Of a stretch of DNA of 64,000 nt, positions 1-10,691 are shown in pieces. Both the position numbers and the translations under genes were made by a program. Within the stretch, counting starts at the first letter, position 1. Every line of letters starts with the position of its first letter. Source of the DNA: Ophiodon elongatus (taxonomy: Eukaryota > Chordata > Actinopteri > Perciformes > Hexagrammidae); contig JACSYO010000560.1 in assembly GCA_016806645.1 (NCBI GenBank), positions 712,001 through 776,000 on the forward strand, in the 5' to 3' direction. The notes beneath the pieces were generated by a model that was not told where the DNA came from, made no database searches, and saw only the letters and a list, made by a program, of their open reading frames with translations.

Positions 1-1079
1 AAGATGGCATGTGTCGTTGTGAAACCTAAAGCTGATGAGTCTTGAGCACGAGAAGTGTATTTAACTAAATAGAGCCGCACATTTGGAAGTGGTAAAAAAA
101 AAAAAAAAAAAAAAGTGAACACTAGAACAAGGTATTGGATTAAGTTATGACTGCACATTACCACCGTACAATTAAATTGAATGAACACCTGACTGCTCCA
201 ACATGACCAAGAAGCTATTAAAGGGATCGTCTCGGAGCTCTTTCACCACACTACTTCGGATGATCAGAAGTTTCAGAGAATTAAAAGAAACATTGGTTTC
301 TACAGCAGAGGAAGCCGATTCCAATCCTCGAGGGACGGAGTCCTGCAGACTCCTGTTCCCCTCTGATGGCTAATGAGCCCCTAACTGACTATTAACTCCA
401 TTATTTCCAGGTACACTCACCCTTTTATTAGCCTCTGCAGTGCTCAATGATTTAAGAATGAACACATTTAGAATATGAACGAGAACTTATCTTGATATGA
501 TCACCGTGATGTATGAAACATAGGCAGTTATGATGAGAGCGTTGACCATTGGATGAAATATTAGAAGCTATTCATAAGTGTGTGTGTGAGCATGCTGGTA
601 TTCCCAGAACAGAAGTGGCATTAACATGAAGTCTATATCTTACAATAAGTGTCTTCTTTTTTTTTTTTTTTTACTGATTTCTTTAGAAATATGCTAAATG
701 AATGCAGATTATTGTTGATAAGGATACGCAGCACACAGACTGTTGATAAACACATTAATTGCGCAATTTACTTAATTCCCGTAAAATGAATTCATGATTT
801 AATCACATGATAATTATACTGTTTTTTTTACACCACAAATGGTTGTGTATTAGTCTTGAGATAAATACATTTATTTCATCAACCTCGGCTCTTGGATCTA
901 CCATGTGACCAGTTGGCATTAAGAAACCCAGCATCAGAGGAAACGATGTGAAATTTGATCTGATTTTTTGTGTGGCTGCCATGAGGTCTTTGGGCAAAGT
1001 CAGCCCTCAACGCCAATATCATACAAACGTCCATATCATTTTTGGTTTCAAAAGTCAACAGTCTTGTTGTGCAAATTCT

Positions 1080-1520
1080 GTCGGGGGGGGGGGGGAAGAG
1101 GACGCGAATCGGCATCTGTTCTATGATTAATACAAGCGTCGTTTATGATCTGGAGCCTTTTTGCGAGGCAGCAATCAGACTCGAGGATGTGGAAAAGCAA
1201 GAGGCCGCCTCCGTTGCGACGCCGTCGAGCTCCCGAGCTGCCGAGCAACTGTTGACGAGCACAAGTGTAGCAGTCAAAGTCAAAAGTGGATCGCAGTTGA
1301 ACTATTTCGCCGCGCATGTCGATCAAACTACAAACAAACGCCCGTGTGCACGGCTCACGTTCGGCTTCTGTCGGAGACGAGAGAGAATTCCTCGAGAACT
1401 TGTAAAAGTTCTTCTTCTCTGTCGACTGGAATTGAACGTAATCACCGTCAGCCTGCCACAACATTCTCACAGCTGTCACTCAGAGAACTTACGAGCAACT
1501 AAGAAAAGTATATGCTGGTA
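1080..1520. other. CpG-rich block of unknown origin in a CCSER1 intron
   Basis: Around thirty CpG dinucleotides occur in about 440 bases, far above the flanks. Long open frames exist on both strands (159 residues plus, 143 minus) but neither protein is recognised and neither shows domain features. It starts with a run of 13 G. Confidence 0.6.
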
Positions 1521-1879
1521 AAATAAAAAGTCCCGCAGCGTCCCACAGGGGATATCCAAATAACAATAACAACTGGAATGAGATCACCAAACAGCCTTTG
1601 TTCAGCTTCACAGATGCACCTCACGGTTTATGCCCGGGAATTCAACAGACGAGGTATTTCTTATTGCAAACCTAATCTTTCTTTGCTTTATGATAATTAC
1701 ATTTTGTCTGGGCCGCAATGAAACAGCAGCACTAAAGCATACAGTTCAGTACGGGGTGCTGTGGTGGGCTCTGTCCACGGGCCTCCTTTCACTCACAGGC
1801 CTCAGACGGCCACATTGTCCACGTCACCGACTATGACCCACGCTTTCTGTTCCTTTTATTCATACCCTCACTGGTTTAA

Positions 1880-2160
1880 GTTATTTATTTACTTATAATC
1901 GAGGCTGAAGACCTTGCTGCTGCCTTTTCTCACACTGCACTGGAACTTTATTCACGTATTTGCTTCCCTTCCCCTCCCACTCTAGCTTGTTTTTATATGC
2001 TATGCTCTTGGAAGTGAATGACTGCTTTAATTGTATTTTAATGTCCCTTTTTACGATGTGTTCCCATTGCACTTTGTCTCAATGCTTCTGATGTTTTATG
2101 TAAATCGTTTAAATTGCCTTGTTCCTGAAATGTGCTCTATAAATAAACGTGCCTCGCCTC
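1880..2160 (+). mobile_element. Non-LTR retrotransposon 3' tail (Rex/L2-like), short fragment
   Basis: The segment ends with a tail familiar from fish LINEs: TGTAAATCGTTTAAATTGCC, then GAAATGTGCTCTATAAATAA and CGTGCCTCGCCTC. Upstream sequence (CTGAAGACCTTGCTGCTGCC) resembles the LK-T-L end of the reverse transcriptase. No intact frame remains. Family assignment is tentative. Confidence 0.6.
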
Positions 2161-2528
2161 AGAAGGAGGAGTCTCAGGTGTATCGGTCAAGACTTCTTTT
2201 CATGAGCTTCGTAAGAGCCCTCCGCTAACCAACAACATCCTGTCGAGCTAAAAGAGAGGGGAGAAGTTGTGGTACCTAATTTGAGATACCGAAGCTTTCT
2301 GCACAACTCCGGGCCCCCGAAGGGCCCATCACGGGGCCGGGGAGGGAAAAGGAAGAGATTGCCCCACGTTTGGTGAAGTGTGAGCCAATAAGAGGGAGCA
2401 GTCTGTAAAGTGCAGAGCAAAGTGCCGTGTATCTCCCTGCCCCTTTTCTAATCTCTTTGTTGACACCTATAGGCCCTGGCAAAATGAATGGGATCGACTT
2501 AAACTAGCTTTCCTCCCATGGAGCTTCC

Positions 2529-2530
<2 letters not shown>

Positions 2531-2572
<42 letters not shown>
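2531..2572. repeat. (GT)n microsatellite
   Basis: 21 uninterrupted GT units in a CCSER1 intron. Confidence 0.98.
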
Positions 2573-2573
<1 letters not shown>

Positions 2574-3664
2574 GTAAGAAAAACCAACCAATACACAATA
2601 GTAGCTGCAGCCTTTCCCCAGAAACAAATGTGGCTCTGCAGCATGCGTCAACAAAGACCGGGTGCGATGTCTGTTTGACAGCCAAAGCTAAAAAAATAAA
2701 AAAAAAAAAAACAGGGCACACTGCTCCAATCCTACAGATGACTGAAGAAGTTTTGCAAAGTACTTTATCCATTCGCAGTCACACTGAACTAGATTTCAGG
2801 GCTTTGCCATCAATGTTCACTGTGTGTTCTTCACACTCATGTGAACACACTTACAGTATAACTTATTTACAGATGCTCGTGCTTCACTTGAGCTGCTGAA
2901 TATCTGAACTGAGTGACACATTGAGGCGTGAGGTGCCAGCTCGCGGTGGTGAAGTCAGTGCAGCGCTGCGGATCGCCATCACTTCTCGCTGAGCTCCATT
3001 TAAACAACTTGTACGTCTCAGAAGGGGTTTAAGAGAAGTCCGTGTCTGAGATTACCAGGATCTTCAATTGTTTTTGCCCTTGCTCGAAATGTAAACTGGC
3101 TCAATTCATTTCAAAACAAACCGGATTCAGCAAATATGTGTTTGGCGTTATTATTCAAAGTGAGTGAAAATGAGAAGCAACGTTTTTGGGGATCAAAGCC
3201 GCAAAGTACGGCAAAGTGCCCTGTGCCTGGGTGTGCCGGAACACTTTTGGTATTTTCATGGCCAGAGGCACGGGCACCGGGTGAGATTAGACACGCTCTC
3301 CTATCATACAGTGTATTATTAGGGAGAGTGTTAGCAGCTGGTTCCAATTGTGGTCAATTACAGTCACTCTTTTCATCCCCGGGGCTCTTCCTGTAATGAT
3401 GCACTGGCCATTTGGTAATCCAGTACGGAGGTTACAGTTCCTGGATATGTGGAGAGTTTTAAGTGTGATGACAAAGCAACCCAAATAAACTGCTAAGATG
3501 GGATTTAAGTCTGTGGACATATTAAATATCTGTGTGAGATTTGAGTCTTTTTCTTCATTGTTTTTGAAATGTTGTTCAAGTGCCTCTCTTTGTGCCTGAT
3601 GAGAGGATGTACAAAAGAGGAAGTGGTACATAATGAGCTGTGTAGTCACACGCTAACTGCATGC

Positions 3665-3667
<3 letters not shown>

Positions 3668-3733
<66 letters not shown>

Positions 3734-3822
3734 GGGTCTAGTTACGTTTTACCTCAACATCTTAATTAAAGTGTAAGATGTTACATACACACACGCACAC
3801 GCACACACACACACACACACAC
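3668..3822. repeat. (TG)n and (AC)n microsatellites in opposite sense
   Basis: TG run 3668-3731 and AC run 3785-3822 separated by about 53 bases; able to pair as a long hairpin. Less than 80 bases from CCSER1 exon 3. Confidence 0.95.
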
Positions 3823-3896
3823 TATGTATTCATGGTATAATCGAGGGGCTCTGAACTCATTTATAAAACAAATCCCACACACGGCCCGAGACCTAC

Positions 3897-4081
3897 CAGA
3901 CTTCCCAGTTTGGATGACGAGGAGTTGTTTCTGTGTTTGAGCAGACCACATCCCTCCATGCCCGGGGCATCTATGTGGTTTCCATGGATACGAGGCCCAC
4001 CAGCCCCCTCAGACGAGGAGCGAAGACGCCTCTCCATCCGCATCACCTCATGATAGGGGCTGACACTGCTACACAGAGAGG
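3897..4081 (-). CDS. CCSER1: CCSER1 coding exon 3
   Basis: A 185-base exon between a pyrimidine-rich CAG acceptor at 4083-4082 and donor CTG/gtaggt at 3896. It takes over the split codon from exon 2 and encodes MERRLRSSSEGAGG and NNSSSSKLGSL, matching the CCSER1 blocks ERRLRSSSEG and SSSSKMNS. A second in-phase-plausible donor (gtctcg) lies 5 bases further but would break the frame. Confidence 0.88.
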
Positions 4082-4590
4082 CTGGAGAAAGAAAAGGAAG
4101 GAGTAAGGAGAGGAGGCGAGTCAAATAGACAAAAGAATCCAGGAGAAACTGTTCTTACAGAGATTCCACGAGAGTAGACATAATCATATTTTATTACATT
4201 TCCAACTGGCGGCAGTCGGCCCCATTTCCTGTGGGGGAAAAAGGTTTTTTCATGACAATTTAATGACAAAGCAGCCCTCAATTACAGGGCATTTTAAATT
4301 GAGTCGAATCTTTCCTTTCTGAAGCTCTCCAGCCATATTGCTCTTGGTAAGATGCTATTAAGGCCCGATTTGTAATAGTAAAGTTGTATACACCACTTGC
4401 TGTGCAACTAGAGAATGAATGTGTGACTTCAAGGGCAATTATGTTCAGTCAGACAAACAGAAGATTGCTATATTGCTCCATTTGGATAATAGATAGACAG
4501 ACAATGCCACGTCATCTCACCAAGCGAAAGGTCAGAAGACATCATTTAAAAACAGCACTTCAGGTCAACCTCTTTCTCTCTTCCTCTTTC

Positions 4591-4621
<31 letters not shown>

Positions 4622-7600
4622 GCTTCCCCTATGTGTCTGTCTCATTGTCTTTGTTCTTGTGAACTCACTCTGAACAAAAGAATGGTTATTTGCACTTGGC
4701 CCTGAGCAGAACAACACATAGAGGAGGCCGATCATTACCACGTCTCCTGGTGTACTCGACCGTTTTACGAGAGGCTCGGCCCTTTTCAACAAGAAAGGAA
4801 ATTCAGACACGGGGACCAACATACCAGAGGCCCGTGACGCTGTTTTAAAAATAGAAATAGTCAAATTATGTTTTTGTGGAGTCCAACAGACAAGCTCTCC
4901 CTGTTTTAAAAAATCTAATAATAATAATAATTGTATTTATATAGCACTTTTCAAGTTTGAGCACAAAGTTTTTTCCAGATTAAAAGATTAACAGAATAAT
5001 ACAGAATAGACAACATGGGTCATGAGCAGCACTGAGCCCACACATAAACAGATGGAGGGGCAAGTGCAAAATAAAGCAGGTGAAATACCTTTACATAACA
5101 AATAAGATGCAAATATGAAGAAATACTCTTATATAAAACAGCTAATGGTCTAGTCTAGGCATAGAATGCCAATAAAAAGAATAAACTCTTAACTTAAAAC
5201 GGATAAAAGTGCCAAATATATGGTGAGTGCCTATAAAAAGACAAAAATGACGATACTAAAACAAGCACAAATTTAATATGTAATGAAAATGAAGTCGAAA
5301 TAAAATACCATCAAATAGTAATATAAAGACAAAACATGAATTATGCGGTAATGGAAAAAGAAAGCATTGTTAACTGTAGGCCATCTTTCAAAAGTGAGTT
5401 AAGGAGGCACTTATAGGCTGGACTGTTAGAGGTTAAAACTTATTTAATATAATCTGGAGCCAGACAATGGATGGCCTTGTGGGCAATTAACAAAATCTGA
5501 AAAACGTATTAAACATAATGGGCAACCAGTTTAGCGATGATAAGATTGGAATGATATGACCGCCAAGATTTACTTCCTAATCTGGCTGCTGAGTTCTGGA
5601 TAAATTGCAACTGTGTGACCGAGTGGGAGTTTACACAGGCAGAAATAGAGTCCCAGTGCTCCAGGCGTGATGCTGCGAAAGCATGTCTGATGGTTTTCTG
5701 TGACATTAAAGTTGAGGATGTATCTTGGAGATGTTCCTTAATAGATAAAAACACGTTTCTGTAATGTCTGGTACGCTGTAAGGATAAGTGGATATCAAAA
5801 GTCACCCCAAGGTTCGTTGCCACAGACCTAACATTGTAAGCAAGGTAGTACAAAGGTATGACTGTCTCTGTGGTTCATGAGGATCTTAATCCAACAACAT
5901 CAACATGTTATTGTAGGAAGTAAGCTGCCATCCAGTCCCCCACGTTGGATAAACAGAAATTCAGGAAATGTTTAGACTTGATGTAGTCTGAATGTTGTCA
6001 AAGGGATAACACGTACACTGAGAATACAATTGTTCGCTGTTGATGATTTAAAATCCTGGATGGAGACAAAACAATTCCTGTCTTCCAGGTGAGAGGAGCT
6101 CTTTAGGGGACATAGTTTCCCAGGGTGACTCCAGTGATTCCCCCCCAACAGACCAGCAGCACCACAACAGAACTATGTCCAGAGTCTGCAGACAGTAACA
6201 AGTCATTTGGAGCAAGAAGGAGAGCCGTTTCCATGCTGTGGAATTTTGTTATTGTGTCATTGTTCCTCTTCAAATTGCGTCGAAACTACTCGCTCATATT
6301 TTGAAATAAATAACTTATATAACTTATTTTGAGAACTTATAAATTGGCTGTAGGTTTTGTTTGTTAGCCCGATCCGATGTGGCCATCTTAAAAGAGGTCA
6401 GGCACATATTCAGCAGAAATATTGAGCAGATGAGGCGTCCATTATCTCTTTTAATATTGTCACTCTGTATTCTGTCTCTAGATCCTGCTGCACAGAGGAT
6501 AAATATTCACCAAATACAAAATCAATATTGAGCTATTTTCCTACAGGAAATAATTGCAATACACTGCATGTGTGTGTAAGTGGAAGCAGAACATTAGTGG
6601 CATTTGGCTAAAGAAATGAATTAATCCTTTGCAATGTGTTCCAGCAGGAGGATAATAACACATCGACTTTGGTTCAGCAATAACTTGTGAGTATGACACA
6701 GACAGAAGGGCTGATTTGCTGAACTGAAGGCATCTTTTTTTCAGATGAACTGTCTGAGTTATTGCTAGAAGGGACAGATACAAGAGTTTCAAAATCAGTT
6801 TTTCAAGCTGTATTTTCTTTTCTTGTAATATTTGTATTGTTTGGAAGAAGAAAAAAACCTCAACTTTTATCACAACTTTGATTGAGCAAGAAGAATTTGG
6901 AAGTTGGAAAAAAAAAAAAAAAAAAAAAAAACGTGATGTTGTCCAAAGTAGTCATAATCAAGTGGAAACAAGCCGAGTAAGACGAGGGTAAAAGAAGACT
7001 TTGATTATGATTAGCCCAGTTTGCACCACCTCTAATTAGCAGTTTCCTGCGGGAATCTCCTGGAGAGACTCCGTGATGAACTCTCAACTCTTTATTGGAC
7101 ATGCTGCTGTTCACACTTGTTCAGTCACGCTGAAGGAGGTAATAAAACTAATAAAACGCTGGAGCGGGGCATCACTTCAACCTGCTTTGAAATGTTTTCA
7201 CCATTAAACGCGTTTTGATAGAGATCGTTGTGAATCTTTTTGGAATGAAACGTAGATATTACCTGGCATATTTACGAAATGAACATCACCGAAACATTAA
7301 CTGGTAAGCGTAATTCATATATGAGAGGCTGTGTAAGTGAGAAAATAAGGAAAGCAAACAGAATGATTGAAACAAAAAGCATATAGATGCATAGTATGTA
7401 CACATAGTAAGCCACCAAAGAAAGCCCACGTGTCGTACTGGTAAGCAGCGCGCTACATATACAGCTAACGGAACTGAGAATGCCCGCACACGTCAGCACT
7501 GCCCAGCAGGAAGTCAATGACGCTGCTTCCTTGGTGGAGAATTTCATGGATCATCACAAAAGAATGTCAGACAAGTATGGAGGCCAAGTTTGTGTCTGTC

Positions 7601-10600
7601 TGTGTGTCAGAGTCATCGTGCGGGAGCATAAATCCTTTTACTTTGTTATTGTTCATTAACATTAAAAAAAAAAAAAAAAAAAAAAAACACAATTTCGAAT
7701 GATTAGGAAATAAATTATTCAATTTTTATTTAAATACTTGCTTTAATCCCCCAAAAAACACCTTGGCATTAGTAGTTTTAGTTATATTTTATAAGCCGCT
7801 TAGAGCGAGTGTTAGGAAGTTAAAGATGAATGATACGAGATTAGGAGCATCTCTCAACATGCCGTTTCTTTTATGATCATTTTTTTTCAGATGTTTTTTT
7901 TTCTTTTCTTTTCTTTTTTTTGCCCTCGTTTTTGTCCGTGGCTGTGCATGTGAATCTGTGATTGACCCAAGTGTCTGTATGAGTTTCATACCTGCATGCG
8001 GTTTCCTCAAATGAGAGGACCTCGGCTCGTGGCAGCCACAGAAACTCCCTCTCTCCTGAATGGAGCGCACGTTTCTCGCCCTTCTCTCCGACTGCTCTGG
8101 ATTAGAGTGACAGCCCTCGCTGGGTGCCCCGCCCCCCTCGCTCTCACTCGTGGTCTCCTTGTGGGAACCGGCCTGCCTCTCCTCCACCAGCTCCATCCTC
8201 TCCTTCGCTGACACCTCATCCTGCGCTTCCTTCCTCTCCTCCTCTCTTTCCTTCCTCTCTTCCAGTGATTGTTCCCGCAGAGGGAGGCAGGGCACAGCTG
8301 TCTCGGGCTCGGAGAGGGAAATGGCCGTCTCGTAGTCCGTGTTGTTTGCTGTGCTGGTGTCGGGGAGCAACGGTTTCTCAGTGCTGGACTGGGCCGGAGT
8401 GAAGAAAACCTGAGCGGGGCACATTTTGTAGAAAATTTGCATTGGCATTAAAAATCCCATTTTACAATGTTACAATGAAATACAAGAATATTTGTGAACT
8501 CCAATAAGGCATAATGTTTACAGACGGGTGAACCCACTTGAGCACGCATTTAGTAGGTGGGTATTTGTGTCCTCGGGCAGCAAAGTGTGCATGTTTTGAT
8601 AACACAGGCATACAGTATATACTTATTAATGGAGCTTTGTCTTAGCGGTTGTTATACTACATTAATGGTTTATTTTCTGGAGTTCCCTCCTCTTTATCCT
8701 CTATGATCTCGAGACGTCACCGGCTTCACATAATCACACGAAAATCCATCTTGTCGGGCTTTAAGTAATGTGTTTCCTGAAGAGATGCTTCAATAGCATC
8801 AGTTACAGTACCAGTCAGAAGTTTGGACACACCTTCTCATTCAATATGGATGAGAAGGTGTGTCCAAACTTTTGACTAGACAATATTATTTGATTATTAT
8901 TTTGATTATATTGAGCCGAAGAGCGATAACAGGACAGTGTTTTCGAGCAAGCGTTTGATTGACAGGTGGTTCATCCAATCGCATTCCAGGCATTTTCAGA
9001 AAGTGCCTGCCCTTTTCCAAACAGTTTTCAATGACCACTTCTTAGATGATTCTTTGTATATAAAATAAATATATTAGCGGGTCTGGTTCCCCTCCTCGAC
9101 CAGAAAATGAAATAGAAAAGTCTTTGAAGGAGGAAATGTTGTGGGCACAAAGTGGGCAGTTCAGATATGTGTGGGTTTTATTTTTCATGCCTTAGCTCTT
9201 TCAATAAAAGGACTTTTCATGCACGGCGCTCAATTTTTATGCCGCATTTCACAGATCCCACACAGTGGTCATAAATATTCCTCCTTTATGCTTTTTTTTT
9301 TTTTTGTTCTTGACATCCAAGGGCACCTGTGGTGAAATTATCTATTCCTGAAGGGCTAATGACGCAATCTTTTTACAAATAGATTCCCGCTTGTATGTTT
9401 GCAAGCAGAAATATTTATTATTCAGATATTGTTTGTCAAAATGTTGCTTTTTCATCATGAAATTCATTGAGTTGCACTGTGATCACAAGCAACATTGTAC
9501 CAGGAAGCATAGCGTTGGTCTGTACTGATTAACCCACTTCAGTCCAAAGCACCGCAGATGATTTAGAAGGTTCTTAGTTTTTTCAAAAGAGCGTAAAACA
9601 AGCACACTACCTGGGAGGTGGAGACAGCCACGCTGAAGTTCTCTGGAGCAGGTGGGGGTTCGGGTGGAGCTGTGTCAATAGCAGGCCCGGGCACAGAGGC
9701 GGGTCCCGGGGCTAAACCAGGTCCGGGGCTGGGAGCTGGCAGGGCTTCCACCTCGGACGCAGAATCCTCCGTGATGGGGATGAACTCTGACGGGGTGATG
9801 GCTGTGGTCCGGTCTTCTGATATCATCGGGGACTGGAGGGAGCTTTCACCTCCGGCGCCGAGCATCTCTCCGGACCACGACCCCGGGGTGAGGCCTCCTG
9901 CCGCCGGGGCCATATCGGTGGAGCTCGGGGGTTCCAGATTCACTTCTGGAGGCCTGTGGTGATCGGAGGACCGGGAGAAGCGGTGGTGAGCCGAGAACGA
10001 CTTGGGCAGCAGCTGTTTCTTCCGTGACGGCCGTTTGGCGTTGTTGCTCCCCGCGCTGCTGTAGTCGTCGAGGAACCCGGAGTCGTCGCCCTCGTTGACC
10101 CCTGAGCCGCTGATGCAGTTTATGAACACATTCCGATTGGTCGAGGAGGAGGAAGAGGACACTTTCTCAAAATCCTCGGTCTGAGAGCGCGTGATCTTCT
10201 TCTGCTTGTGGCTGCCGAACCCAAACGAGTGGCGGGACTTGGGGCGCCCGCCGCCCTCACTGAATCCGGCCGACGGCGACGGCGTTATCGTCTGCTGGCT
10301 GTTGCCGTTGGCGTCGGCGCTCTGCGTCAGCGGGGGGGTGAGGTTCAGGTTGATGGGCTGGACGCGCGGCTCGCTGTTCCGCTTGGCAGAGAAACTGAGG
10401 GACGGGGCTCGGAAAAGGCTCCGGCGTTTCCCCGTGCTGCCCGAACTGGAGTTGGTGCTGGAGGGCGAAGAGGTGTGGACGCCATTGCCCTGTCCGCCCG
10501 AAGACGGCGAGGAGGGGAGGGACTCCTGCCTCTTGCTGCTGCTGCGGCGGAAGATCGGCAGGCGGGACACGAGCGTGGAGCGGCGTGACCCGGAGTCCCC

Positions 10601-10603
10601 CAT
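3897..10603 (-). CDS. CCSER1: CCSER1 (coiled-coil serine-rich protein 1), N-terminal three coding exons, partial
   Basis: Coding exons are 10603-9611, 8409-7992 and 4081-3897; phases 0, 1 and 0 join without a break and give residues 1-532 (the human protein is about 900). The start MGDSGSRRSTLVSRLPIFRR, the block KNVFINC-like at RNVFINCISGSG, the DDSGF motif, LLPKSFS, TPSEF and ERRLRSSSEG are shared with CCSER1 and not with CCSER2. The protein is serine-rich and mostly disordered here; the C-terminal coiled coil must be encoded left of position 1. The family (FAM190A) has been linked to mitosis/cytokinesis, but biochemical function is poorly known. Oddities: a Pro/Gly/Ala-rich run at residues about 288-322 and an acidic/basic Glu-Arg-Lys stretch at about 378-412 in the second exon look fish-specific. 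Identification is firm; everything past residue 532 is not in the window. Confidence 0.95.
4594..4621. repeat. (CA)n microsatellite
   Basis: 14 CA units in a CCSER1 intron. Confidence 0.97.
4915..5870 (-). mobile_element. Non-LTR retrotransposon 3' end (L2/CR1-like), decayed
   Basis: The minus strand from 5853 encodes LGVTFDIHLSLQ, TIRHAFAASRLEHWDS and LQFIQNSAARLGSKS, then in another reading FQILLIAHKAIHCLAPDY, the C-terminal part of an L2/CR1-type reverse transcriptase. The 3' tail (AAAAGTGCTATATAAATACA) and an (ATT)n run lie at 4917-4960. Stops and a frame change show it is dead. It lies in the CCSER1 exon 2-3 intron. Confidence 0.82.
7992..8409 (-). CDS. CCSER1: CCSER1 coding exon 2
   Basis: A 418-base exon with acceptor CAG before GTTTTC at 8409 and donor GCAG/gtatg after 7992, entered in phase 0 and left in phase 1. 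It encodes a Glu/Lys/Arg-rich segment (EERKEREEERKEAQDEV), then a Ser/Glu/Gly segment. Weak conservation is expected for this disordered part of CCSER1; it is placed by frame, splice sites and order. Confidence 0.82.
8806..8880. mobile_element. Fold-back pair of DNA-transposon termini (Tc1/mariner-type)
   Basis: Arms 8813-8840 and 8850-8877 are 28-base inverted repeats with one mismatch, around a 9-base loop. The outer sequence CAGTACCAGTC next to TA and the core AGTTTGGACACACC look like a Tc1/mariner-type terminal repeat seen widely in fish and frogs. The transposase interior is missing. Lies in the CCSER1 intron between exons 1 and 2. Confidence 0.7.
9611..10603 (-). CDS. CCSER1: CCSER1 coding exon 1
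   Basis: The ATG at 10603-10601 opens MGDSGSRRST; the exon runs 993 bases (331 codons) and stops at a GT donor (gtagtg) at 9610, phase 0. A CAG acceptor at 10629-10630 lies 25 bases upstream of the ATG, so 10604-10628 is 5' UTR carried on the same exon and at least one non-coding exon lies upstream. Confidence 0.95.
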
Positions 10604-10635
10604 TTAGAAGCTGAGGCAGCGGGGCACTCTGAGGG

Positions 10636-10636
<1 letters not shown>

Positions 10637-10689
<53 letters not shown>
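10637..10689. repeat. (AC)n microsatellite at the CCSER1 exon acceptor
   Basis: 26 AC units begin 8 bases upstream of the CAG acceptor for the first coding CCSER1 exon, so the intron end on the transcribed strand is (GT)n rather than a normal pyrimidine tract. Confidence 0.97.

Positions 10690-10691
<2 letters not shown>

Larger units (their letters stand above)
1..3896. other. CCSER1 intron downstream of exon 3
   Basis: No exon is seen. It holds a short LINE tail, GT/AC microsatellites, and a CpG-rich block at about 1080-1520 that no known feature explains. Open frames here lack codon evidence or splice context. Confidence 0.6.
4082..7991. other. CCSER1 intron, exon 2 to exon 3
   Basis: Apart from the LINE remnant at 4915-5870 and simple repeats (poly-A at 6909-6931 and 7664-7687) nothing recognisable is present. 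Confidence 0.6.

Noticed and set aside
1042..1521. Plus-strand 159-codon open frame as a gene
   Set aside because: GC-rich DNA lacks stops by chance; overlapping frames exist on both strands and no domain, splice context or homology is visible.
10191..10607. Plus-strand open frames opposite CCSER1 exon 1
   Set aside because: Shadows of the conserved minus-strand CCSER1 coding exon.
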